Source: an uncultured Cohaesibacter sp. (GTDB lineage Bacteria > Pseudomonadota > Alphaproteobacteria > Rhizobiales > Cohaesibacteraceae). From it: a stretch of DNA of 64,000 nucleotides. The notes beneath the pieces are model-generated. The model saw only the letters and a list, made by a program, of their open reading frames with translations. It did no database searches and had not been told where the DNA came from. Positions 36,017 through 45,261 of this stretch are shown here, piece by piece (the stretch's first letter is position 1; each line of letters opens with the position of its first letter). Both the position numbers and the translations under genes were made by a program. Location: NCBI RefSeq assembly GCF_963662805.1, contig NZ_OY759863.1, positions 310,001-374,000 of the forward strand. The letters are read 5' to 3'.

Positions 36017-38257
36017 CTAGTTGCTGAACTTGTTGCTGCGCGGGAAGCCGTTCGGCGGCATCCGGCCTGCCTGAGCTCGGTCACCCTGCCACTCTGCCAG
36101 CTCGTCTAGGGAGCGGACATAGCTGCGTCCGGAACTGTCTGTCCAACTAAGGCCGTCCTCACCCTTGAAGACCTTGGCATCAGAAATGCCGCCATCCTTG
36201 TAGCGCTGAAGCATCACGCCCCTGCCCCGGTTCATTTCCGGTAGCTGCTCGGTCTCGAACACCAGAAGCTTGCGGTTCTGACCGATGACCGCGATACGAT
36301 CCCCGTCCGCCTCGACGCAGATCTTGGCTTCGTTCGGCGCGGAGACATTCAGCACCTGCTTGCCTTTGCGGGTGTTGGCAATGAGAGTGTCTTCGGGAAC
36401 GATGAAGCCGCGCCCGTCTGTTGACGCGAGGAGCAACTTGCGGCCCGGCTTGTGCACGAACATGTCGACCACATCGATGCCCGGATCCATGTCGATCATC
36501 ACACGAATCGGCTCGCCATGTCCACGACCACCGGGCAGCTTGTCGGCCTGCAGCGTGTAGAAGCGACCGCATGTCGCCATGAGCAGCAGCTTGTCCGTCG
36601 TCTCCGCAGGGATCGCAAACTTGAGTTTGTCGCCATCCTTGAAGTTGAGCGTCGACAGATCCGAAATATGCCCGCGCATAGCCCGGATCCAGCCCTTCTC
36701 GGACAGAACGAGGGTCACCGGCTCGCGCTCGACGAGGGCCATGTTGATGTCTTCGATATCTCGGTCGGAGGCTTCGCCAAAATCGGTGCGGCGACGACCA
36801 AGCTCGGTGTCAGGGCCGAAGGTCTTGTAAATCTCGCGGATCTGCTGGGAAATGCGATTCCACTGCAGCTCTTCCGAGCCGAGCATCTCGAGCAGTTCAG
36901 CGCGTTCCTTGCTGAGATTGTCATGCTCGGTGCGGATTTCCATCTCTTCGAGCTTGCGCAAGGACCTCAGTCGCATGTTGAGGATCGCGTCGGCCTGAAC
37001 CTCAGTAAGGCTGAAGGTCTTCATCAACTCGACCTTCGGCTCGTCCTCAAAGCGGATGATCCGGATCACTTCATCGAGATTGAGATAGGCGATCAGGTAG
37101 CCGTCGAGCACTTCGAGGCGATGCTCGATCTTTTCGAGGCGATAGCGCGAACGCCGTTGCAGCACCTCACGGCGATGGTTGAGCCAATGCTGCAGCACCT
37201 CTCTGAGGCCCAGCACCTTGGGCACACCGGCATCGGTCAAGACGTTCATGTTGAGCGGAATGCGGCTCTCCAGATCGGTGAGCTTGAACAGCGCTTCCAT
37301 CAACAGATCGGCATCGACGGTGCGGTTCTTGGGCTCCAGCACGACGCGGATGTCTTCGGCCGACTCGTCGCGCACATCCACGAGAAGTGGCAGCTTGCGG
37401 TTCTGGATCAGGTCGGCAATGCGCTCGATAAGGCGCGATTTCTGGACCTGATAAGGAATTTCGGTGACAACGATCTGATAGGCACCGCGCGGCAGCTCTT
37501 CCTTCTGCCATTTGGCGCGTACCCTGAACCCGCCCTTGCCAGTGCGATAGGCCTCAAGGATCTGCTCCCTGCTCTCGACCAGAATACCGCCAGTCGGGAA
37601 GTCCGGTCCGGGCACGAGATCGAGCAGCTTCTCGTCGGTGCAATTCGGGAACTTGATCAGATGGAGAGCGGCTTCGCACAGCTCAGAGGCATTGTGCGGC
37701 GGGATGGATGTCGCCATACCCACGGCGATGCCGCTCGAACCGTTGGCCAGCAAATTGGGGAAGCTGGCCGGAAGGACGATCGGTTCACTTTCCTCGCCGT
37801 CATAGGTTTCGCGGAAATCAACGGCATCCTCGTCGATCCCTTCCATCATCAGGCGGGCGACCTCGGTCATGCGGGCTTCGGTGTAACGCATCGCGGCGGC
37901 GCTGTCGCCATCGATGTTACCGAAGTTGCCCTGACCGTCGACCATCGGGAAGCGCGAGGCGAAATCCTGCGCGAGGCGGACCATCGCGTCATAAACCGCC
38001 GTGTCACCGTGCGGGTGATATTTACCGATCACATCACCAACCACGCGGGCGGACTTCTTGAAGCCACCGGACGGATCCATCTTCAACTGCCGCATAGCAT
38101 AGAGGATGCGCCGGTGAACCGGCTTCATGCCGTCGCGCACATCCGGCAAGGCACGTTGCGTGATAGTGGACAGGGCATAAGCGAGGTAGCGCTCTTCCAG
38201 CGCTTCACGCAGGTTGATGCTCTCGATGTCCCCGGACTTTACGATATCGTTTCCCAA
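36017..38257 (-). CDS. parC: DNA topoisomerase IV subunit A
   Basis: 746 residues; decatenates sister chromosomes with ParE. N-terminal breakage domain: REALEERYLAYALSTITQRALPDVRDGMKPVHRRILYAM, read in pieces (about 17-55), PHGDTAVYDAMVRLAQDF, and the catalytic tyrosine in SAAAMRYTEARMT (about 120). The C-terminal part is a divergent beta-propeller. TTG at 38257 has GGAG eight bases upstream and gives MGNDIVKSGDIE; GTG at 38275 is the longer alternative. Confidence 0.95.
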   Translation of the reverse strand: MGNDIVKSGDIESINLREALEERYLAYALSTITQRALPDVRDGMKPVHRRILYAMRQLKMDPSGGFKKSARVVGDVIGKYHPHGDTAVYDAMVRLAQDFASRFPMVDGQGNFGNIDGDSAAAMRYTEARMTEVARLMMEGIDEDAVDFRETYDGEESEPIVLPASFPNLLANGSSGIAVGMATSIPPHNASELCEAALHLIKFPNCTDEKLLDLVPGPDFPTGGILVESREQILEAYRTGKGGFRVRAKWQKEELPRGAYQIVVTEIPYQVQKSRLIERIADLIQNRKLPLLVDVRDESAEDIRVVLEPKNRTVDADLLMEALFKLTDLESRIPLNMNVLTDAGVPKVLGLREVLQHWLNHRREVLQRRSRYRLEKIEHRLEVLDGYLIAYLNLDEVIRIIRFEDEPKVELMKTFSLTEVQADAILNMRLRSLRKLEEMEIRTEHDNLSKERAELLEMLGSEELQWNRISQQIREIYKTFGPDTELGRRRTDFGEASDRDIEDINMALVEREPVTLVLSEKGWIRAMRGHISDLSTLNFKDGDKLKFAIPAETTDKLLLMATCGRFYTLQADKLPGGRGHGEPIRVMIDMDPGIDVVDMFVHKPGRKLLLASTDGRGFIVPEDTLIANTRKGKQVLNVSAPNEAKICVEADGDRIAVIGQNRKLLVFETEQLPEMNRGRGVMLQRYKDGGISDAKVFKGEDGLSWTDSSGRSYVRSLDELAEWQGDRAQAGRMPPNGFPRSNKFSN

Positions 38258-38382
38258 TTTCGGTCTCCTATGCACCTCTGGTTAGCGAAATTGGCCGATT
38301 CGTGCAATTGCAACACGCCGTTTCGGCTTGAGTTACCCCAAAGCATTGCCGCCCCTTCGACGATTCGAATCCGCGGGCCTGC

Positions 38383-39522
38383 TTATCGGATGACGATACC
38401 CACTTCCTTCAATTTGCCAAGGGTTTCACGCGGCAGGGAAACCAGCCGCCAATTGAGCTTCTTGGCGGGCCACACCCGCCCATAGTGCTTCTTGATCGAG
38501 GCAAGCATGTCGTTGCGCGTCGAGAAACTCGTTGTGCTGACGGTGCATTTGGGCGGCTTGTTCGGGCCATAGAAGCTGATCTTTTCAGCAACTCCGGTCG
38601 CGTCTTGCAACTTGCTGCGGTCGCGGATGTCCTGTAGCACGGCATTAAAGAAGTAAAAATTGGTCACTGTGAGCTGGTCTTTCCCTGCTCTGACCGCATC
38701 CCGCTTGGCTGTGCTAATTTCGTTCTGATGCGTCACCGTGATCCGGCTGTCCGTGAGGGCCGTCTTGATGTCCACATAGCGCCAGCATTCCTGTTGAAGA
38801 GGCATACCCGCGTAAACCAGTTCTCCCTTGCCGCCTGCCACATTGCCGCTGTTGGTTTGTTGCGGTTTGCTTGCCTGCTTCTGAAATGTCTGGGACTTCT
38901 GGGACTTCTGGGACTTGTTTTGCGCCACCTTTGTTTGTGCCTTGTTCGAGGCCGACTGGCTTCGGCGCAGCTCCATTTCAAGTGCCCTGATGCGGAAGTT
39001 GTTGGAATGGTCCCTTTGCTTCACCCATGCAACAAGTTTCTGCGCCAGAGCGAGATCCTGCTTGACCTTCTTGCCTGAGACAAATTCCTCTGCCAGCACG
39101 ATGGCAGCGTCGGTCTCGCCTGAATTGGCGGATTGATAGAGATATTTCTTGCCAGCCTCGATGTCGGCGTCAAATCCACCCGTGCCGTTGAGCATATGTT
39201 GCCCAACCGTCAGGGCTGCCCCTGCATCACCCGCCTCAGCAGCCATCAGGAGTGGTTCACTGGCTTTCGGCCCAAAGCCGATATAGGTGCTCTGGCATTT
39301 TTCGGTGACGTAAAGCCACCGCAGCCACATCATGGCACTTGTCGATTTCTGCTCGAAGGCTCCTTTCTGGATTTCCTTCAGCCCGCTGAGCTTGCCCGAA
39401 CAGGTCGCCTTGGCAATGTCGGCGAAATTGGCATTTGCGGATGCGTCCGGGGCAATGAAATTAGAGGTAGAAACAACAAGGGCAGAAAAGAATAAAGTGT
39501 GTAATTTCATTGTATTGGGCAA
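38383..39522 (-). CDS. Secreted four-cysteine paralogue A with Sel1-like repeats
   Basis: 379 residues, not a family I recognise. A signal-like helix (about 5-29) is followed by an N-terminal domain with Cys41 and Cys76 (MMWLRWLYVTEKCQSTYIGF). A helical Sel1/TPR-like stretch covers about 85-170, a Gln/Lys/Ser linker about 186-230, and a C-terminal domain holds Cys246 (QQECW) and Cys326 (PPKC), ending VGIVIR. The neighbour at 39632 has the same plan. TTG at 39522 has GGAG seven bases upstream; ATG at 39510 would start MKLHTLFF. Likely exported, so the cysteines may form disulfides. parC lies downstream with a 125-base gap. Confidence 0.82.
   Translation of the reverse strand: MPNTMKLHTLFFSALVVSTSNFIAPDASANANFADIAKATCSGKLSGLKEIQKGAFEQKSTSAMMWLRWLYVTEKCQSTYIGFGPKASEPLLMAAEAGDAGAALTVGQHMLNGTGGFDADIEAGKKYLYQSANSGETDAAIVLAEEFVSGKKVKQDLALAQKLVAWVKQRDHSNNFRIRALEMELRRSQSASNKAQTKVAQNKSQKSQKSQTFQKQASKPQQTNSGNVAGGKGELVYAGMPLQQECWRYVDIKTALTDSRITVTHQNEISTAKRDAVRAGKDQLTVTNFYFFNAVLQDIRDRSKLQDATGVAEKISFYGPNKPPKCTVSTTSFSTRNDMLASIKKHYGRVWPAKKLNWRLVSLPRETLGKLKEVGIVIR
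38891..38917. repeat. Three tandem 9-base units in the paralogue A gene
   Basis: TGGGACTTC is repeated almost exactly three times on the plus strand (38891-38917), encoding SQK repeats in the linker of the minus-strand gene. In-frame copy change would alter the linker length. Confidence 0.85.
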
Positions 39523-39631
39523 AACTCATCTCCGAATTTCCGTGAAGAGTTCATGTTACGAATTTTCCTCAGTGAGGCAAGCCGCCTTTGGCAAAATTGC
39601 CAAGACAGCAAGTCTTTATATGAGCAAAGTT

Positions 39632-40819
39632 TTACCGATTTACGATGATGCCGTGGCTTGCCAACTCGGCGTAGCCCGCCTTGGATGGCGTCTGTAACTC
39701 GAATGTCAGTCTGTCTGGCTTGGAGATGTTTGGATCAGAAAAGTATTTTTGGATCAATTCTTCACGGGTGTTGTATTCCCGTTTTGCGTCCCCGGCGCAA
39801 GGCGTCATTGGCTTCTCGCCATACCAGCTGCGCAACTGAGCCTGCAGCACTCGTTCCGATGTTCTGCTGCCATTCTTGAATATCGCGTGAAAACTGTAAT
39901 AGTTGACCAGACCTGACGGCACGACCTTACTGGGCCGGTCGGCGAGGTAGATCATGTCGCTGGCATATTTGCCCTTGAAATAGGACTCAGGCAGCGTGCT
40001 GGTCGACATCGACCAGCATCGCTTCTGGAAAGAACGCTTAGTGAAGACCAGGATGTTCTTCATGTCATCCCCGATGACATTGGTCGTGTCGGTCGCGGTT
40101 TGCGGCTCCGGTTTCGTTTTGCTGGGGGATTGAGCGGTCGGACTTTTCTTTGGCTGGGAAGCGGTGGCCACATTGGAGGCTGGCGATGCTGCCTTCTTTG
40201 ACTTGTTACCCTTGTTATCTTTGCCGCGTCGCAGGGCAATTTCAAGGTCCATGTCGCCGGGAAAGACGTTGGAAAGCCGGTGGTTCTTTTTGCTCCACTC
40301 CATCAGCCGTTCAACCTCATCCAGATCCTGAGGCAGAAGATCTCCGTTCAGCTTGGCAAAGATGAGGGTCTTGAAGGCGTCTCTTGCGGCACGGTCCTGA
40401 GTATCGATCAGCTGATAAAGCAGCGCCTCGGCCTCTTTCGGCTGCTTTTTGAAGCCATTGTTTCCAACGAGCTGGAAACTTGCGACAAGGTACAGAGCTT
40501 CCGGGTAGCGATCATTGGCAGCGTCCATCAGGAGCGACCGGGTCCTGTCGCTGTAGCCGGAATAATAGCGTTTGCAATTCTTGTTGATGTAGACCCAGCG
40601 CAGTCGCATCTTGGCGCTATTGTCATGAGGTTCAGCAGCCATCGCCTCGAGTTGAGCCAAATATTTCTCGCTGCCTTCGCAGGCGGCATCCGCAAGATCA
40701 TAGTCACTGGTCGGCTCGGGTGCCGGGGCTGGCTTGAGGAAGAGATTGTAGCCGACAAATGCTCCCCCACACAGAATGAGAGCAGTGGCACCAACCAGCG
40801 CCTTGCGAGCGAAATTCAT
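39632..40819 (-). CDS. Membrane-anchored four-cysteine paralogue B
   Basis: 395 residues, paralogous to the downstream gene and of unknown family. A single N-terminal membrane helix (about 8-28) is followed by a Pro-rich stretch. The N-terminal domain has Cys47 and Cys82, the same 35-residue spacing as in paralogue A, around LRWVYINKNC. A helical region (about 95-200) leads to a Lys/Ser/Pro/Thr linker (about 200-250). The C-terminal domain has Cys268 (QKRCW), NYYSFHAIF, Cys341 (MTPC) and ends HGIIVNR. ATG at 40819 has GGAG upstream. It is 109 bases upstream of paralogue A on the same strand; the two look like an ancient tandem duplication. Confidence 0.85.
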   Translation of the reverse strand: MNFARKALVGATALILCGGAFVGYNLFLKPAPAPEPTSDYDLADAACEGSEKYLAQLEAMAAEPHDNSAKMRLRWVYINKNCKRYYSGYSDRTRSLLMDAANDRYPEALYLVASFQLVGNNGFKKQPKEAEALLYQLIDTQDRAARDAFKTLIFAKLNGDLLPQDLDEVERLMEWSKKNHRLSNVFPGDMDLEIALRRGKDNKGNKSKKAASPASNVATASQPKKSPTAQSPSKTKPEPQTATDTTNVIGDDMKNILVFTKRSFQKRCWSMSTSTLPESYFKGKYASDMIYLADRPSKVVPSGLVNYYSFHAIFKNGSRTSERVLQAQLRSWYGEKPMTPCAGDAKREYNTREELIQKYFSDPNISKPDRLTFELQTPSKAGYAELASHGIIVNR

Positions 40820-40974
40820 TTCAATTCTCCAAAAAATACAAATATTTCAATATAAAAAGCACCAGTCACGAGATCGGTGACGACAAACACTATTGATCAA
40901 GCCAAGGGATGGCAACAGGTCAACTTGCTGACTGACGCTTTTTTGGAAAACATCTGAAACAGATGCCACTGGCA

Positions 40975-41715
40975 TCAGTCCTCAAGTGACAGATCCTTGC
41001 CAACAGCCTTGATGAAGCTGTCACGGATCGCAGGCAAATGGCCTTGATTGGGCTGGTAGAGATACTTGTCGAGGAAATGGGCGCTGAGGCGAAAGCCATC
41101 GGCGAGTTCGGTAAAGGTCAGTCGGTTGCCAAGGGCTTCGCCTCGCAAGAAGGAAGGGAGCGGCAACATGCGGTCGTGATAGGGTCGCCCGGCTTCCGCG
41201 CAGACCGCCCGGCCCGATTTCGGCGAAACATAGACGAGATTGTCAGAGATGCCGGTTGCGGCGCAGCGGTCCAGCTCGAGACCGAAGCCGAGTTGCTCGA
41301 GCATCGCAAGCTCATAACGAACGAGAAGTTCACCGGCGACGTCGCCCTCGTTCAGCTCATCAACGATGACGCTAAGTGCCTGATAGAGATAGGGGTGAGG
41401 ATCGCGTTCGGGCAGAAGACGCGTGAGTTCGGACAGGAACTGAATGCCATAGGTGCCGAGAGGCTTTGCCATCAGGCTCGCTGCCCGTGAGGTAACAAGC
41501 TCCGTTGTGAATTGCCCGACATGGCCCTCAAGCCGCGCCCGCCAGGTCACCATGAGCCCGTTGCCCGGTTGTAGCACCGGCTGCATCCGCTTGGACCGCC
41601 CGCCCCGCACCAGCCCCATGTGGCGACCGTGCGCACGGGTCATCACCTCCAGCAAGACCGAGGTCTCGCCATGACGTTTGGTACCCAGAATGATTGCGTC
41701 GTCGGTCCATTCCAT
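40975..41715 (-). CDS. recO: DNA repair protein RecO
   Basis: 246 residues. An N-terminal OB fold starts MEWTDDAIILGTKRHGETSVLLEVMT, then GLVRGGRSKRMQPVLQPGN, followed by the helical C-terminal domain (QALSVIVDELNEGD onward). It loads RecA with RecF and RecR. Last gene of the acpS-lepB-rnc-era-recO run; 150 bases separate it from era. Confidence 0.94.
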   Translation of the reverse strand: MEWTDDAIILGTKRHGETSVLLEVMTRAHGRHMGLVRGGRSKRMQPVLQPGNGLMVTWRARLEGHVGQFTTELVTSRAASLMAKPLGTYGIQFLSELTRLLPERDPHPYLYQALSVIVDELNEGDVAGELLVRYELAMLEQLGFGLELDRCAATGISDNLVYVSPKSGRAVCAEAGRPYHDRMLPLPSFLRGEALGNRLTFTELADGFRLSAHFLDKYLYQPNQGHLPAIRDSFIKAVGKDLSLED

Positions 41716-41865
41716 GGCTGTGAGATTGGACTGATTTGTCTTGAAAGAAAAGCAGGGAGATGCTGAAGGCTGTCGGAGACTTTACCGGAAAGTCTCCTGT
41801 CGCCTTGACCCTGTGGCCGCCTGATCTTGCAATGCGCTTGGCGTGTGCCAAGCGCTATCAAGAGC

Positions 41866-42798
41866 CTAGATCGGGAAGTCCAATCCCATCTCACGGTAGC
41901 GCTCGGGATCATCGACCCAGCGTTCGCGCACCTTGACGAAGAGGAAGAGGTGAACCTTGGCTTCCAACAGCTCGCTCAGCTCTTCGCGGGCGGCCATGGA
42001 GATGGCCTTGATGGTCTTGCCACCTTTGCCCAGCACGATCATTTTCTGGTTGTCGCGCTCGACATAGATCACCTGCTCGATCTTGACCGAGCCATCTTCC
42101 TTCTGCTCCCAATTTTCCGTCTCGACGGTCGAAGCATAGGGAAGCTCCTGATGGAGGCGTAGGAAGACCTTCTCGCGGGTGATCTCGGAGGCGAGCTGGC
42201 GCATCGGCAGATCGGAGATCATATCTTCCGGATAGAGCCATGGGCCTTTCGGCATCTTGTCGGCGAAATAATCGAGCAGATCATCGGTGTGGTCGCCATT
42301 GAGCGCGGAAACCATGAAGGTCGCCTCGAACTCGACCTGATCATTGAGTTTCTGGGCCAGGGCGAGCAGGCTGTCGCGCTTGACGAGGTCAATCTTGTTG
42401 AGGATCAGCACCTTCGGTAGCTTGATGTCAGCGAGGCGCTCGAGGATATCCTCGATCTGCTCGGTCACGCCTTTGCGGGCATCAACGATCATGCCGATAC
42501 AGTCCGCGTCCTTGGCTCCGCCCCATGCGGTGTTGACCATGGCGGTCTCGAGCCGGCGTTTGGGCGCGAAGATGCCGGGCGTATCAACAAAGATCATCTG
42601 GCGCTCACCCTTGAGGGCAATGCCGCGGATCAGCGAACGGGTGGTCTGTACCTTGTGGGTGACAATCGAGACCTTGGAGCCGACGAGCTGGTTGACCAGC
42701 GTCGACTTGCCTGCGTTGGGTGCGCCGATGAGGGCGACATAGCCGCAGCGAGTGTTGATTTCGGAGGTTTCGATGTCCTGAGAGGATGTTTCTGTCAT
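41866..42798 (-). CDS. era: GTPase Era
   Basis: 310 residues. The GTPase motifs are GAPNAGKSTLVN (G1, about 26), DTPG (G3, about 74) and NKID (G4, about 136); the C-terminal KH domain has IYVERDNQKMIVLGKGGKTIK (about 242-262, in two pieces). Binds 16S rRNA 3' end in 30S maturation. The rnc gene ends 33 bases upstream. Confidence 0.96.
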   Translation of the reverse strand: MTETSSQDIETSEINTRCGYVALIGAPNAGKSTLVNQLVGSKVSIVTHKVQTTRSLIRGIALKGERQMIFVDTPGIFAPKRRLETAMVNTAWGGAKDADCIGMIVDARKGVTEQIEDILERLADIKLPKVLILNKIDLVKRDSLLALAQKLNDQVEFEATFMVSALNGDHTDDLLDYFADKMPKGPWLYPEDMISDLPMRQLASEITREKVFLRLHQELPYASTVETENWEQKEDGSVKIEQVIYVERDNQKMIVLGKGGKTIKAISMAAREELSELLEAKVHLFLFVKVRERWVDDPERYREMGLDFPI

Positions 42799-42831
42799 AT
42801 CGGTCCTAAACGGGAGGTAATCGGAGGGAGA

Positions 42832-43539
42832 TCAGGATTGATCGCCACTCCACTGTCCTTCTCTGATGAGCATGGTACGGGCCGCATCCTGTTCTGCGAT
42901 CCGTTTTGAGGGGCCCTTGCCGATGGCGGGTTCGAGCGTTGGTACCAGAACCTTGAGCGTGAATTGCGGTTCGTGGTCGGGGCCGGTGCGTTCAACAAGG
43001 CTATAGACCGGAGGCGGCAGCTTGTTGCCCTGAACCCATTCCTGCAGGGTCGTTTTGGCATCGCGCAGCGGGCCGCTCCATTCCAGCATCCGGCGTTCCC
43101 AATAGCGGGTCACCAGCTTGCGGGCCTCATCAAGGCCCCCATCGATGTAGATGGCGCCAATGATGGCTTCGCAGACGTCGCCAAGGATGGCTTCCTTCTT
43201 GCGTCCGCCCGCCTGTGCTTCGCCCTCGCCGAGACGGATGAAAGGCCCGACGCCGATTTCACGGGCAACGTCGGCGCAGGTTTCATTGCGCACCAACCCG
43301 TTGAAACGACGAGCAAGCTCACCTTCATCAGCCTTGGGAAAGGCTCTGAGCAACATGTCGGCAACCAGAACCGCGAGCACGCGATCTCCGAGAAACTCAT
43401 GTCGCTGATAGGTTTCCTCGACCTGCAATCTTGGGGACGCGACCGTGCTGGTGTGGCAGAGTGCCTTGTCCAGCTGGGAGCCGTCCTTGAATTTGTAGCC
43501 AAGATGCTGTTCCAACTTGCCTACTTCCATGCGTTTCAT
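42832..43539 (-). CDS. rnc: Ribonuclease III
   Basis: 235 residues. The nuclease domain has the signature RHEFLGDRVLAVLVADML (about 46-63) and DVCEAIIGAIYIDGGLDEA (about 118-136); the C-terminal dsRNA-binding domain ends GKGPSKRIAEQDAARTMLI. Processes rRNA precursors and double-stranded RNA. The start at 43539 (MKRMEVGKLE) gives the usual length; the frame is open another 56 codons without homology. Confidence 0.95.
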   Translation of the reverse strand: MKRMEVGKLEQHLGYKFKDGSQLDKALCHTSTVASPRLQVEETYQRHEFLGDRVLAVLVADMLLRAFPKADEGELARRFNGLVRNETCADVAREIGVGPFIRLGEGEAQAGGRKKEAILGDVCEAIIGAIYIDGGLDEARKLVTRYWERRMLEWSGPLRDAKTTLQEWVQGNKLPPPVYSLVERTGPDHEPQFTLKVLVPTLEPAIGKGPSKRIAEQDAARTMLIREGQWSGDQS

Positions 43540-43805
43540 TGCTGTCCTTTCCTTGTGCACCCCTGCTGTTCCTTCCGAGAGGTTGGTCTTGGTGATGGTT
43601 GTCTTTTGGCGCGATGATCCCGCCAGATGCAATCTATAGCACATTTGGCGCAGGAATTTGCCATCGGAAACAGAGAATGCCGCGAAAGGGCATCCCTTAC
43701 GCGGCATTGCTCAATGTCAAGTCGAGACCTTCTAGCAGTTTTTCAGTTCTCGTCAACAAAAACCAAGGCTCAGACTGAGATATTCGGATGAAATCTGTTC
43801 GCCTG

Positions 43806-44561
43806 TCAGAGACCAGTGAACCAGCGATCCCAGCGGGCAGAACTCGGCCAGGTCCAGACCTGCCAAGGGGCCTTGCCCTCACCGATGGAGAAGAAGATCA
43901 CCTGCGCCTTGCCAACGAGATTCTCGAACGGCACATAGCCAACGCCACTCAGCACGCGGCTGTCGGACGAGTTGTCCCGGTTGTCGCCCATCATGAAATA
44001 GTGTCCTTCAGGAACTTCATAGACCGGGGTGTCATCGAGATAGTTGTTCTCGCGCAGATCCAGCGTGTCGTAGGAGACGCCATTGGGCAGGGTTTCGTGA
44101 TAGCGGGTCACCCGAACCTTGTTGCCCTGTTCGTCTTCATCGATGAAATCCTCGACCTTGGTGCGCTCAACGACCTTGCCATTGATATAGAGCTGGCCGC
44201 CGATCATCTGGATCTTGTCACCGGGCAAGCCAATGACGCGCTTGATATAGTCGGTCGAATTATCCCGCGGCAGCTTGAAGACAACCACATCACCACGTTC
44301 CGGCTCACTGCCGAACAGGCGACCGGAGAAGACCGGAGGACCAAAGGGAATGGAATAGCGCGAATAGCCGTAGCTATATTTGGAGACGAAGAGATAGTCG
44401 CCCACAAGCAGCGTCGACTTCATCGAGCCGGACGGGATGGAAAAGGGCTGGAACAGAAGGGTCCGCACCACAAGGGCCAACAACAGGGCCTGTACGATGA
44501 CCTTGATGGTATCGCCAAGACCGCCCTCGGTTTCTTTCATGCTATCGTCCGACACGCTCAT
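43806..44561 (-). CDS. lepB: Signal peptidase I
   Basis: 251 residues. One N-terminal membrane helix (about 20-38) precedes the catalytic serine in FSIPSGSMKSTLLVGDYL (about 45) and the lysine in DYIKRVIGLPGDKIQ (about 105). Box E is GHYFMMGDNRDNSSDSR (about 185-201). Cleaves signal peptides on the periplasmic face. The start at 44561 (MSVSDDS) matches relatives; the frame runs 54 codons upstream without support. Confidence 0.95.
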   Translation of the reverse strand: MSVSDDSMKETEGGLGDTIKVIVQALLLALVVRTLLFQPFSIPSGSMKSTLLVGDYLFVSKYSYGYSRYSIPFGPPVFSGRLFGSEPERGDVVVFKLPRDNSTDYIKRVIGLPGDKIQMIGGQLYINGKVVERTKVEDFIDEDEQGNKVRVTRYHETLPNGVSYDTLDLRENNYLDDTPVYEVPEGHYFMMGDNRDNSSDSRVLSGVGYVPFENLVGKAQVIFFSIGEGKAPWQVWTWPSSARWDRWFTGL

Positions 44562-44805
44562 TCTCTTTTTCCAATCGGAGCTCCGAACCGGTCGGAGCCA
44601 CCTTATCATCTGGTCAGGCGCGAACGAGCCAAAAACAGGCCATGCAACATCATGGAAATGTTGTTCGGGCGGGTGCGTTCCTGTCCTCTTTATCAGAGTG
44701 CATAGGCCATCACAGGTCCACATGCAATAGAATTCCGGTCAAATCTGTCGCAACAAAGTTGGGCGAAGATATGATCGTAATCGCTGAAAATCACGGGATA
44801 CAGAC

Positions 44806-45222
44806 CTATTCGACTGGGGGCCAGCTGTCAGGACGGGCCGAAATGATGACATAGGCCTGAGCGAGCGGATATTCGTCGGTGATGGTGAGGTCGATCTGCG
44901 GGGTGAAGCCGTCGGGGATCATCGACTTCAGGCGCTCAAGGGCACCGTTGGTCAACACCATGGTCGGCTTGCCGGATGCCAGATTGGAAACACCCATGTC
45001 GCGCCAGAAAACCCCATGGGAAAGGCCGGTACCGAGGGCCTTGGAGCAGGCTTCCTTTGCAGCGAAACGCTTGGCATAGGAGGCGGCACGTTGTGCCTTG
45101 CGTTCAGATCGCGCGATTTCCTTCTCGGTGAAAATGCGATTGATGAAGCGCTCTCCGAACCGTTCAAGAGAGTTTTCGATCCGGCGGATATCAATCAGAT
45201 CGTTTCCTGTGCCAATAATCAT
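44806..45222 (-). CDS. acpS: Holo-ACP synthase
   Basis: 138 residues; transfers 4'-phosphopantetheine to acyl carrier protein. Motifs: IGTGNDLIDIRRIE (Mg-binding Asp) at the N-terminus, FTEKE, and KRFAAKEACSKALGTGL (about 52-68). The normal length. Upstream of lepB in the same run, with 244 bases between, and after the DUF2062 gene. Confidence 0.95.
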   Translation of the reverse strand: MIIGTGNDLIDIRRIENSLERFGERFINRIFTEKEIARSERKAQRAASYAKRFAAKEACSKALGTGLSHGVFWRDMGVSNLASGKPTMVLTNGALERLKSMIPDGFTPQIDLTITDEYPLAQAYVIISARPDSWPPVE

Positions 45223-45261
45223 GTCAGTCTTCCAACGCCGATGCGTTGTTGCAGCAGGTGA

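Noticed and set aside
36452..38485. 677-residue plus-strand reading frame opposite parC
   Set aside because: Antisense shadow of a conserved gene; composition is that of a complement frame and it has no recognisable domain or ribosome site.
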